Assembly (NCBI GenBank): GCA_964561165.1
Contig: CAZLOJ010000017.1
Coordinates: 1-24,133, forward strand
Source of the DNA: IMCC26077 sp964561165
GTDB lineage: Bacteria > Actinomycetota > Actinomycetes > Nanopelagicales > Nanopelagicaceae
Reading direction: 5' to 3'
Length of the DNA: 24,133 nucleotides
The position numbers and the translations under genes are program-made. The notes below the pieces were generated by a model. It was not told the origin of the DNA. It made no database searches and saw only the letters and a list, made by a program, of their open reading frames with translations. The first letter of the stretch is position 1. Each line of letters begins with the position of its first letter. Shown piece after piece: positions 14,582-22,493 of the stretch.

Positions 14582-15537
14582 CTATTTCTCCCGGTGGGAT
14601 ACGACTAGCACGTTTGTTGAAGCTGATTCCCTTTCTGCAGGCGAATTCAGGAATAAGTGTCAGCGATACGGCGCTACTTTTTAACATTTCCGAAGAACAA
14701 TTGATTTCTGATTTGAATTTAATTTGGTTATGTGGTTTGCCGGGATATTCGCACCTCGAGTTAATTGATGTTTCTTACGATTCAGGAACCATTACTATTC
14801 AAAACGCTCAAACTATCGCTCGACCGATGCGCCTTGGCTTCGATGACGGTATCTCCCTGTTGTTGGCAATTGAAAATTTATTAAACATAGTTCCGTCGAA
14901 TGATGCTCTCGTGCTCAATAGTTTAAGGAGAAAAATTCTTCAGGTACTAAAACTAAATACTGAGAGCACTTCGAGTGAGAACTTAGAACAATTGCACCCG
15001 GACGAATCAACCGTATTGCCAACCATTATGCAGGCGCTTTCCAATCCGAAACAATTGGTGGACTTCCAGTACTATTCGGCAACGCTAGATAGCTCTATTG
15101 GCATTCAAATTATCCCGCAGAGATTTTTTGTAGAAAATGGTTTTACCTATCTTGCTGCTTTGACATGGCCCTCCCAGCAATATTCCGTTTTCCGTGTTGA
15201 CCGCATCGAACGCGCCACTTTGATTTCATCTTCGGCTGAATTCCCTGACATTGATTTTGCACACCTCGAGATTGAAAAACAGACGGTCGAGGTGACCGTC
15301 GAAATTGCATCCCCTGCCCATTGGTTCATTGAGAAATGGGGCTTGACGGCTCTGAGATACGACCCGGCGCGGGAACGTTATGTGGGGCAAATTCATGTTT
15401 TCAACCATTCTTGGCTGATCCGGGCTGCGTTGAGCCTGGGCGGGGCGCTCGAAGTCGTGGCGCCCAAATCGTTGCGGGAAGAGATCGCCAGCGCTGCTAG
15501 ATCAGCGCTCGAAAAGTATCGTGAACCACTAAAGTAG
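14578..15537 (+). CDS. pafC: WYL-domain transcriptional regulator PafC
   Basis: A 319-aa partner of PafB. The N-terminal winged helix (about 8-75) contains ISVSDTALLFNISEEQLISDLNLIWLCGLPG, the usual PafC pattern. DDGISLLLAIENLL (89-102) starts the linker. The WYL domain (about 155-215) has VDFQYYSA, IIPQRFFVENGFTYLAALT and FRVDRI. The WYL triplet is degenerate (TYLAAL, 190-195), as is usual for PafC compared with PafB. It overlaps pafB by four bases. The next gene, tatA, follows after 48 bases that contain a hairpin and a good ribosome binding site, so transcription probably continues. Confidence 0.95.
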   Translation: MTISPGGIRLARLLKLIPFLQANSGISVSDTALLFNISEEQLISDLNLIWLCGLPGYSHLELIDVSYDSGTITIQNAQTIARPMRLGFDDGISLLLAIENLLNIVPSNDALVLNSLRRKILQVLKLNTESTSSENLEQLHPDESTVLPTIMQALSNPKQLVDFQYYSATLDSSIGIQIIPQRFFVENGFTYLAALTWPSQQYSVFRVDRIERATLISSSAEFPDIDFAHLEIEKQTVEVTVEIASPAHWFIEKWGLTALRYDPARERYVGQIHVFNHSWLIRAALSLGGALEVVAPKSLREEIASAARSALEKYREPLK

Positions 15538-15550
15538 GCCCATCTACAGC

Positions 15551-15567
15551 GGCTCGCCCGGTGAGCC
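15551..15567 (+). repeat. Hairpin between pafC and tatA
   Basis: GGCTCGC-ccg-GTGAGCC forms a 7-bp stem (one G-U pair) with a 3-base loop. No T-tract follows, so it is not a standard terminator. It lies 7 bases before the tatA ribosome binding site and may be an mRNA stability or processing element. Confidence 0.45.
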
Positions 15568-15573
15568 AGCTTG

Positions 15574-15579
15574 AGGGGG
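15574..15579 (+). promoter_or_regulatory. Ribosome binding site of tatA
   Basis: AGGGGG six bases before the ATG at 15586. It fixes the start 15 bases inside the longest frame, which begins at a TTG overlapping this site. Confidence 0.75.
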
Positions 15580-15585
15580 CACTCT

Positions 15586-15801
15586 ATGTTTCTTCGCGAA
15601 CCGTCACACCTACTCCTGGTTATCCTCGTCTTGATTTTGCTCTTTGGAGCCAAAAGGCTGCCCGATTCCGCACGCGCCATAGGCAAGTCGCTGCGGATCT
15701 TTAAAGGTGAGCTCAAGGACCCGAACAAAGGTGGCGAAATTTCGGATTCAGACTCCAATAACGAGAGTAAAAAGCTAGATAAGCCAGACCAGACAGATTA
15801 G
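15586..15801 (+). CDS. tatA: Sec-independent protein translocase subunit TatA
   Basis: A 71-aa single-span protein that assembles into the pore-forming part of the twin-arginine translocase, exporting folded proteins across the membrane. The N-terminal transmembrane helix is HLLLVILVLILLFGAKRLP (about 8-26) with the FGAKRLP hinge, then an amphipathic helix (ARAIGKSLRIFKGELKD) and a short charged tail rich in Ser, Asp and Lys. The start differs from the longest frame because AGGGGG would otherwise be inside the gene. It is followed by tatC, with a perfect inverted repeat between them. No separate tatB gene is seen here; in Actinobacteria tatB usually lies elsewhere. Confidence 0.95.
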   Translation: MFLREPSHLLLVILVLILLFGAKRLPDSARAIGKSLRIFKGELKDPNKGGEISDSDSNNESKKLDKPDQTD

Positions 15802-15829
15802 TTCACGAACGATTGGTGGCTCGTGAACT
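15800..15829 (+). repeat. Perfect 9-bp inverted repeat between tatA and tatC
   Basis: AGTTCACGA (15800-15808) and TCGTGAACT (15821-15829) are exact reverse complements with a 12-base loop. The left arm starts in the tatA stop codon, and the right arm ends 3 bases before the tatC ATG. The only Shine-Dalgarno-like bases (GGTGG, 15815-15819) lie in the loop. There is no T-tract. Confidence 0.8.
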
Positions 15830-15832
15830 GCG

Positions 15833-16618
15833 ATGTCAATGAATGAACAATTCGATGCTTCAAAGGCACCCCTACTTGCGCACTTACGCGAGTTACGAAA
15901 ACGGATCTTCAAGAGCGCGATAGGCGTACTCGCCTTCGCCGTTGTTGGATGGCTTTTCTACAACCAGATAATTTTACAGCTTGCTACGCCCATGTGTGGG
16001 GAAAACAAAGAGCTACAAAGCCTCGAACAATGCACCTCGCTTTACGTCTCTGGAGTTCTAGGTCCACTTAATTTACAAATCAAGGTTGCACTTCTTGTGG
16101 GCATAATACTTTCGGCGCCGGTTTGGTTATTTCAAATCTGGGCCTTTGTTTTACCCGGTTTGAAGAGGCGCGAGAAAATTCTCGCATTCGCCTTCTTCGT
16201 TGGAGCGATTCCATTTTTTGCTGCCGGGGTGACTCTTGGATACTACATACTGCCAGTCGCAATAAAGGTTCTACTTGGTTTTACTCCAGACAATTTGGCA
16301 AACCTCATTCGATTTGATGATTATTTAGATTTTGTGCTTCGAGTCATATTACTTTTTGGAATAGCTTTTGAATTACCAGTCTTCTTACTGGCACTGAACG
16401 CTGCAGGAGCAATCACAGGAGCGGCTATTCTCAAACCATGGCGCGTCGCAGTTTTCTTAATTTTCCTATTCGTCGCTGCATTCACACCGACGGGGGACCC
16501 TTTAACGATGCTTGCTCTAGCCATTCCGCTCTGCGCACTCTATTTTGCTGCAGGCGGGATCGCTTCACTTCTAGATAAACGCCGCGCTAAGAAAGCCTCG
16601 GCGCTCGATGAAATCTAA
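15833..16618 (+). CDS. tatC: Sec-independent protein translocase subunit TatC
   Basis: A 261-aa polytopic membrane protein that recognises twin-arginine signal peptides. The cytoplasmic N-terminus has the family motif LLAHLRELRKRI (about 14-25), then six hydrophobic spans. Between spans are the conserved periplasmic loop with two cysteines (Cys near MCGE and EQCTS) and the cytoplasmic WAFVLPGLKRREK. FAFFVGAIPFFAAGVTLGYY, LDFVLRVILLFGIAFELPVF and AAFTPTGDPLTMLALAIPLC follow. The C-terminus is short and basic. Two in-frame ATGs (15833, 15839) are possible and no good ribosome binding site precedes either. The lipid kinase gene begins inside its last 11 bases. Confidence 0.95.
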   Translation: MSMNEQFDASKAPLLAHLRELRKRIFKSAIGVLAFAVVGWLFYNQIILQLATPMCGENKELQSLEQCTSLYVSGVLGPLNLQIKVALLVGIILSAPVWLFQIWAFVLPGLKRREKILAFAFFVGAIPFFAAGVTLGYYILPVAIKVLLGFTPDNLANLIRFDDYLDFVLRVILLFGIAFELPVFLLALNAAGAITGAAILKPWRVAVFLIFLFVAAFTPTGDPLTMLALAIPLCALYFAAGGIASLLDKRRAKKASALDEI

Positions 16619-17492
16619 TTTAGTTGTCGCCAACCCTGCTTCGGGCAGAGGTAAAGGTGCGCGCGTTCTCGCTGAAACACTTGAATACCTTGAGAAAAAT
16701 CACTTTCGATACCAGGTAATCGCTGCAAGCTCGCTCGAAGCCTCACTCTCCGAACTCTCGAAAGTATCAATCACCGAATTTGAACGAGTTCTCGTGGTAG
16801 GGGGTGATGGGATGGTGCATCACGTAATCAATGAGCTGGCTAAAAGTGCAGATACGACGATAGCTCTTGGCATTATTCCGGCTGGTACCGGCAACGATTT
16901 TGCCAGGGCGCTAGGTCTCAACATCAAATCTCCTCACAAGAATCTAGATCTTTTCTTTACGATGGAAGCGATAAGCATCGATCTTGGCGAGGTAAATGGT
17001 GTTCGATTTGGCGCTATCTGTTCAACGGGTTTTGATTCCGTTGTCAATGAACGAGCTAATCAAATGCGTTGGCCAACGGGTAAACGAAAATATGATCTAG
17101 CTATGATTCAAGAATTATCGCGCTTTAAACCGCGACGCTATCAAATCACTATCGATGATCATCGACGAGACGTCCAAGCGATGCTGATTGCAATCGGTAA
17201 TGGCTCCTCATACGGGGGAGGTATGAAGGTCTGTCCTGGAGCAGATTTTCATGACGGTTTACTCGATGTGATGATTTTGAATCCCGTGCCAATTCTTGAA
17301 TTTCTCAGAATTTTTCCAAAGGTGTACTCCGGTCGTCATGTTTCCCATCCTCAAGTCGAGGTTTTGCGCGGGAAGTCGATATATATCGATGGGGAGGCAA
17401 TTACCTATGCTGATGGCGAACGCATTGCTCCCACTCCAGTACACGTGAAAGTTTTACCAAAAGCGCTGCGAACCTGGACCGCTAATGCGTGA
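16608..17492 (+). CDS. Diacylglycerol kinase-type lipid kinase (DagK/YegS family)
   Basis: 294 aa. The nucleotide-binding domain has VANPASGRGKG (7-17), VVGGDGMVHHVINEL (GGDG 65-68) and IIPAGTGNDFARALG (PAGTGND 91-97). The second, beta-sandwich domain contains GNGSSYGGGMKVCPGADFHD and DGLLDVMIL and ends with IDGEAITYADGERI. These features define the DAGK catalytic family, which phosphorylates diacylglycerol or related lipids with ATP. Its usual role is phosphatidic acid recycling; in Actinobacteria it may serve phosphatidylinositol lipid synthesis. It overlaps tatC by 11 bases and helY by 8 bases. The substrate could also be a sphingosine-like or other lipid alcohol. Confidence 0.93.
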   Translation: MKSNLVVANPASGRGKGARVLAETLEYLEKNHFRYQVIAASSLEASLSELSKVSITEFERVLVVGGDGMVHHVINELAKSADTTIALGIIPAGTGNDFARALGLNIKSPHKNLDLFFTMEAISIDLGEVNGVRFGAICSTGFDSVVNERANQMRWPTGKRKYDLAMIQELSRFKPRRYQITIDDHRRDVQAMLIAIGNGSSYGGGMKVCPGADFHDGLLDVMILNPVPILEFLRIFPKVYSGRHVSHPQVEVLRGKSIYIDGEAITYADGERIAPTPVHVKVLPKALRTWTANA

Positions 17493-20142
17493 ATCTGAAC
17501 TTTCTCCAGCTGAGAAATTTGCTTCTTCTCGAAAACGCGCTACTTCACGCGCTTCTGCGCTCCATGACTACCTTGAACGTTTACCTTTCTCACTAGATGA
17601 CTTTCAAATAGAGGCATGTAAGGATTTAGAAGCTGGAAGCGGTGTTTTGGTTGCAGCACCAACGGGAGCGGGCAAGACAATTATCGGGGATTTCGCCACT
17701 TTCTTATCACAACGTCAAGGAAAGCGGATTTTCTACACCACTCCGATTAAAGCGCTGAGCAATCAAAAATTTAGCGAGTTTGTCGAGAAGTACGGCGAAG
17801 AGAAGGTTGGGCTTCTCACTGGGGACATATCGATCAATGGCGATGGCGAAATAGTGGTAATGACTACTGAAGTGCTGCGCAACATGATTTATGCCAATTC
17901 ACGCAATCTACAAAACTTAGCCTTTGTCGTACTTGATGAAGTTCATTACTTAGGGGATAAGTTCAGGGGAGCGGTCTGGGAGGAAATACTCATCCATTTG
18001 CCAGAGGAAATTGCAGTGGTTTCACTCTCGGCTACAGTCTCCAATGTCGAAGAATTCGGAGAATGGTTACGCACTGTTCGAGGCAGTATTGAAGTTATTG
18101 TTAGCGAAATACGACCCGTTCCACTTCATCTTCACGTGATGCAAGGTAATGAACTCTACCCACTCCTCAAAGACGAGAAGCAAGTAAACGGGGAGCTAGT
18201 AAAAATCGCTCAAAGCTACAATCAAAACTATCGTGATCGTAAATTTCGCAGCACTTTCAAAGTTCTTCACAAAGAACTCATTATTGAACGTTTAGCTCAA
18301 GAGAATCTATTGCCAGCCATTTTCTTCATTTTCAGCCGCGCTGGCTGTGACAATGCCGTGAAGTCGTGCAGTCATCTCAACCTCACCAATGAACGGGAGA
18401 AGGCTTCGATCCGCGAGCGTATTGAGGAAGTTGCACAAGTTATCGCGCCGGAAGACTATGGTCCTTTGAATTTCCTTGCGTGGGCTAAAGCCCTGGAACA
18501 CGGCGTAGCAGCTCACCATGCGGGATTGATTCCACCGTTGAAGGAAGTTATTGAGGAGCTCTTTCAGCAAGGTTTCATAAAGGTTGTTTTTGCAACCGAA
18601 ACTCTCGCTTTAGGAGTGAACATGCCTGCCCGTTCGGTTGTTATAGATCGACTCACCAAATGGAATGGGCAAGGGCATGTAGATATTTCGCCTGGAGAGT
18701 TCACGCAGCTCACCGGTCGTGCTGGACGTCGAGGGATTGATATTGAAGGGCACGCGGTAATGGTGTGGAGCCCGGAGGTCGATATCCCATCCCTGGCAGG
18801 TTTAGCGACGGCACGAACCTTTCCGCTGAAATCCTCTTTCAATCCGACATACAACATGACGGTAAATCTCCTATCAAGCACTACCTCGGAAATTTCACGC
18901 GAACTCCTTGGTTCTTCGTTTGCGCAGTATCAAGCTGATCATTCGGTTCAAGGTTTAGAACGGCAAGTGGCGCGAAATAGGGAGTTTCTGCGAACTTTGC
19001 GTGATGAAGTGAATTGCCATCTCGGAGATTTCCATCAATATGCTCAATTCAGAAATCAGATCAAAGCTCTTGAGCGTGCTGGCAATCGGGTGCAAAAGCG
19101 AGATTTACCCGAGGTCATCGAGACACTCGCGTCGGTTTCCCGCGGAGATGTGCTTTCGATTGGCAGTAGGCGGCGGGGGAGCATCGCTTTAGTGATCGAA
19201 CGCGGGAATGAGCTTGCCCGTCCGCTTGTTATGTATCTCGATCGCAAAGTTTCGCGAATTTCGCCAGTGGATTGCCAAAGTGGAGTAGAGAATTTAGGAC
19301 GCATAAAGGTTCCTGGAGGAACTGGCCATAAGAATTCTCGAGATAAATCTTTATGGATAGATGCCTATAAAAGAAGTGGCCTCAAGCCTGGCGGTAAAGG
19401 CAACGACAATTCCGAATATGATGTTGAATTGATTGAGCTTCGAAATCAAATGCGCGCACACCCATGTCACGACTGTCCTGACCGGGAGCAACACGCTCGG
19501 ATTTGCGAACGAATCGTTCGTATTGAGCGGGAAATTGAAGATTTGCGCATAAAGATAGAGGGCAGAACAAATGTGATTCCACGAACATTCGATCGCCTCT
19601 GCACGGTTTTGCGTGAGTTGAATTATCTCGAGGGTGATGTTGTGACTGCTAATGGGCAGTTACTCTCCAAGATATATTCGGATGCAGATTTAGTCCTAGC
19701 TGAAGCAATCAGAAGGAACATTTTTGAGGGGCTCGATCCATTGGAACTTGTCGCCGCACTTTCCCTTTTTGTGTACGAATCTCGAAGTGATGAGCCACAT
19801 CGACACCTTGCAAAAAATGCCAAAGTAGTTACTGCTATGCATTCTTTGGAGAAGCTGTGGTTCGAAATTCGAGCGCTTGAACAGCGAAACTCCCTGCAAA
19901 CGATGCGTGAGCTCGATGGAGGGATGGCCGCAGCAATCTATAAGTGGGCTAGCGGTGGAGATCTAATTGAAACGCTGGCGCTTGCCGAACTTCCAGCAGG
20001 TGATTTTGTTCGAATCGTGAAACAACTTATCGATTTATTAACGCAGATTTCAGACGCGTCGGCACAGCTCTCTCATCGAGCTCGTGCGGGAGTAGCCCTA
20101 TTGCGTCGAGGGGTTATTGCCTACTCTGAGGTGGTTGGATGA
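17485..20142 (+). CDS. helY: Ski2-like DExH helicase HelY
   Basis: An 885-aa ATP-dependent helicase of the Ski2/Mtr4 type, probably acting on RNA. Motif I is APTGAGKT (58-65), Ia TTPIKALSNQKF, II DEVH (151-154) and III SAT (182-184). Later motifs include FIFSRAGCDNAV (IV), FATETLALGVNMPARSVV (V) and QLTGRAGRRGID (VI). The winged-helix and ratchet region is followed by a coiled stretch and a C-terminal DSHCT-like helical domain (about 715-885). CHDCPDREQHARIC (around 660) is the HelY-family cysteine-containing segment. The gene overlaps the lipid kinase upstream (ATGCGTGA) and the exonuclease downstream (ATGA). The order tatA-tatC-helY matches M. tuberculosis Rv2094c-Rv2092c. Confidence 0.95.
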   Translation: MRESELSPAEKFASSRKRATSRASALHDYLERLPFSLDDFQIEACKDLEAGSGVLVAAPTGAGKTIIGDFATFLSQRQGKRIFYTTPIKALSNQKFSEFVEKYGEEKVGLLTGDISINGDGEIVVMTTEVLRNMIYANSRNLQNLAFVVLDEVHYLGDKFRGAVWEEILIHLPEEIAVVSLSATVSNVEEFGEWLRTVRGSIEVIVSEIRPVPLHLHVMQGNELYPLLKDEKQVNGELVKIAQSYNQNYRDRKFRSTFKVLHKELIIERLAQENLLPAIFFIFSRAGCDNAVKSCSHLNLTNEREKASIRERIEEVAQVIAPEDYGPLNFLAWAKALEHGVAAHHAGLIPPLKEVIEELFQQGFIKVVFATETLALGVNMPARSVVIDRLTKWNGQGHVDISPGEFTQLTGRAGRRGIDIEGHAVMVWSPEVDIPSLAGLATARTFPLKSSFNPTYNMTVNLLSSTTSEISRELLGSSFAQYQADHSVQGLERQVARNREFLRTLRDEVNCHLGDFHQYAQFRNQIKALERAGNRVQKRDLPEVIETLASVSRGDVLSIGSRRRGSIALVIERGNELARPLVMYLDRKVSRISPVDCQSGVENLGRIKVPGGTGHKNSRDKSLWIDAYKRSGLKPGGKGNDNSEYDVELIELRNQMRAHPCHDCPDREQHARICERIVRIEREIEDLRIKIEGRTNVIPRTFDRLCTVLRELNYLEGDVVTANGQLLSKIYSDADLVLAEAIRRNIFEGLDPLELVAALSLFVYESRSDEPHRHLAKNAKVVTAMHSLEKLWFEIRALEQRNSLQTMRELDGGMAAAIYKWASGGDLIETLALAELPAGDFVRIVKQLIDLLTQISDASAQLSHRARAGVALLRRGVIAYSEVVG

Positions 20143-21047
20143 TTCTGTTAATTGACAGCGCATCGCTCTGGTATCGCGCCTTCTATGGCATGCCTGATTC
20201 GCTACGTTCACCCAGCGGGCATCCGGTAAATGCGATCAGAGGATTTCTCGACAGCGTGGCGCGCCTTACCGCTCACTACAAACCTGAGCAGATTGTTGCT
20301 TGTTTAGATGGTGATTGGCGACCTTCTTGGCGAACCGATTTAGTTCCTGAATATAAAGCCGCACGTGATGTCCCAAGCGAAGATGGTGAAGTGATTCAAG
20401 ATGAAATTGATCTGGAGAGTCAGACACCTGTAATTTTAGATATCCTGGACGCGATTGGTCTTCCAGTGATCGGTATTGATGATTACGAAGCCGATGATGT
20501 GATTGCAACTCTCGCAACGAGGGAACAGGCTCCAATTGTCATTGCGACTGGTGATCGTGATCTCTTCCAATTAGTGGATGAGCGGAAACCGATTTCAGTG
20601 GCTTATCTAGCAAAAGGAATCTCTAGTCACGAACTTGTCGATTTACAGTGGATTTCGCAGCGCTATGGGATACCAGGGGAGCGGTATGCATTGATGGCGC
20701 TCTTGCGGGGAGATCCCTCCGATGGGCTACCTGGCGTGCGTGGCATCGGCGAAAAGGGCGCCGCCAAGATCGTTAATCATTTTGGCAGCGTTTCAGAAAT
20801 GCTCGCGGCTGCAGAACAAGGTGATGCTCGACTCGGAACCGTGCTGGCTAAGAAACTTCTCGAAGGTAGAGAGTATCTCCACCGTGCAGAACCAGTAGTT
20901 ACTTGCGTGCGCGATCTTCGTCTCCCAACATTTGCCCAGCAACTTCCAACCCAAATATCGGACCGAAAGAAACTCGACTCTATTGTCGAGGAGTATGGCG
21001 TCGGCACGAGCGTAAGCCGGTTACTGGCTGCCATATCGCTAGAGTGA
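20139..21047 (+). CDS. 5'-3' exonuclease (PolA N-terminal-like, FEN family)
   Basis: A 302-aa stand-alone flap/5' nuclease. Metal-binding acidic residues are in LLIDSAS (Asp6), ACLDGDW (Asp57, Asp59), DYEADDVIAT (Glu117, Asp119, Asp120), IATGDRDLFQL (Asp139, Asp141) and RGDPSDGLPGVRGIGEKGAAKI (Asp192, Asp195 and the helix-3-turn-helix DNA-binding segment, about 197-215). No polymerase domain is fused. In mycobacteria the equivalent gene is Rv2090, next to helY. It probably removes RNA primers or 5' flaps as a second activity beside PolA. Its ATG overlaps the helY stop by four bases; lnt starts five bases after its stop. Confidence 0.94.
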   Translation: MILLIDSASLWYRAFYGMPDSLRSPSGHPVNAIRGFLDSVARLTAHYKPEQIVACLDGDWRPSWRTDLVPEYKAARDVPSEDGEVIQDEIDLESQTPVILDILDAIGLPVIGIDDYEADDVIATLATREQAPIVIATGDRDLFQLVDERKPISVAYLAKGISSHELVDLQWISQRYGIPGERYALMALLRGDPSDGLPGVRGIGEKGAAKIVNHFGSVSEMLAAAEQGDARLGTVLAKKLLEGREYLHRAEPVVTCVRDLRLPTFAQQLPTQISDRKKLDSIVEEYGVGTSVSRLLAAISLE

Positions 21048-21051
21048 GCAA

Positions 21052-22482
21052 GTGATACGCGCACTCTGGGTACTAGTGCTTGGCATCATCGCATCGGGGG
21101 CTTTTGCCCCAATTGCACAATGGTGGCTCTTTCCTGTGGCGCTTGCCTTCTTCATGGTGCATACGATCAACCAACGAGCAGGTCGAAGAGCGCTCTTATC
21201 GTTTATGTTCGCACTGGGCTTATTTGCACCCATGCTCCACTGGTCAAGCAGTTTTGTGGGCGCACTGCCATGGCTATTACTCACCATCATGTCCGCGCTT
21301 TTCTATATTCCTTTGGCGATAGCAGCGAAAAGCACTAAATACCTTTGGATAGTTTTCCCAGCATTTTGGGTCGCGATTGAATTTTTTCGTAATCGCTTTC
21401 CATTTGGAGGTTTTGCCTGGGGGAGGGCTGGCTATCTCGTCGTCGATTCGCCATATTCTGAAACGATTGCGTATGTCGGCGTTGCTGGCGGCTCATTCTT
21501 GTTAGCACTTGTAGCTGTTGCGATGTACCGAGTGATTGCCGATTTTCGAATCTATTGGATACCAGCGCTAATTCTTCTAGCATTCATTCCACAGTACTCT
21601 GCAAATCCAATCGGGGAAATAACCATGACGGCGGTTCAAGGAAATGTTCCGCGCCTGGGATATGAAATCAGTACTCAAGTTCGAAAAGTTTTCGAAAATC
21701 ACGCGAACGAGACGATTAGAGCTTCAGCTCGGTCTGAGAGTAATCCTCCAGATGTGTACATCTGGCCTGAAGATGGCGCCGACATTGATCCATTAAAAAG
21801 CGGCAGACAAGAGATCACCTCACTCGTTTCCAAGGTCAACGCACCGATAATCTTCGGATCGGTCGGTAGAGATAATCTCAATCGACCGGTCAATCTTTCG
21901 ATTCTTTGGCGCGATGGTGGGGCAGTATCGATCTACCAGAAGCAGCATTTGGCGCCCTTTGGCGAATACATCCCGCTACGAACGCTGGCAGCAAGCGTGT
22001 CGCCGCTCGTTGATCAAGTGACTGATTTCGTTCCTGGTTCTAGCTGGAAATATCACTTTGTCGATAAAGCCATAATAGCGCCGCTTATCTGTTTCGAGGT
22101 CGCTGACGATCACCTGATTAGACAGGCCATTTCACAGAGCAACATATTTATCGCTCAAACCAATAATGCAACGTATGGAAGGTCGGCCCAATCACGACAA
22201 CAATTACAAATCACTCGATCAAGAGCTCTGGAGTATCACCGGTCGGTTGCTTCCATATCGACTGTAGGCGTAAGCGCCATGATTGATCCCCACGGGATAG
22301 TGATTGCCGAATTACGACCGTATACGACAGATTCACTCACTGCGAGCCTTTCGCTCTATAACGAGATAACCCCAGCCCACCAGAACGGGCTCAGGGCTGA
22401 ATACGGCTCGTTGGCGGTCGCTGTTATGGCCTGTTTGGTGGCCCTGGCTGGTCTCGGTCGGAGATGGACTAATCGCCGATAA
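21052..22482 (+). CDS. lnt: Apolipoprotein N-acyltransferase
   Basis: Lnt adds the third acyl chain to the N-terminal cysteine of lipoproteins in the membrane. The 476-aa protein has hydrophobic spans through about residue 180, a periplasmic nitrilase-like domain (about 190-440) and a final C-terminal span (about 452-468). The catalytic triad is complete: Glu240 (IWPEDGAD), Lys297 (YQKQHLAPFGEY) and Cys347 (LICFEVAD). The residue after the cysteine is Phe348 where E. coli has a tyrosine, followed by the conserved Glu349. It starts with GTG and no strong ribosome binding site, so coupling to the exonuclease is likely. No polyprenol-phosphate mannose synthase (Ppm1) gene follows, unlike mycobacteria. 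The lipoprotein cyclophilin in this window is a possible substrate. Confidence 0.93.
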   Translation: MIRALWVLVLGIIASGAFAPIAQWWLFPVALAFFMVHTINQRAGRRALLSFMFALGLFAPMLHWSSSFVGALPWLLLTIMSALFYIPLAIAAKSTKYLWIVFPAFWVAIEFFRNRFPFGGFAWGRAGYLVVDSPYSETIAYVGVAGGSFLLALVAVAMYRVIADFRIYWIPALILLAFIPQYSANPIGEITMTAVQGNVPRLGYEISTQVRKVFENHANETIRASARSESNPPDVYIWPEDGADIDPLKSGRQEITSLVSKVNAPIIFGSVGRDNLNRPVNLSILWRDGGAVSIYQKQHLAPFGEYIPLRTLAASVSPLVDQVTDFVPGSSWKYHFVDKAIIAPLICFEVADDHLIRQAISQSNIFIAQTNNATYGRSAQSRQQLQITRSRALEYHRSVASISTVGVSAMIDPHGIVIAELRPYTTDSLTASLSLYNEITPAHQNGLRAEYGSLAVAVMACLVALAGLGRRWTNRR

Positions 22483-22493
22483 GCAACATTATG

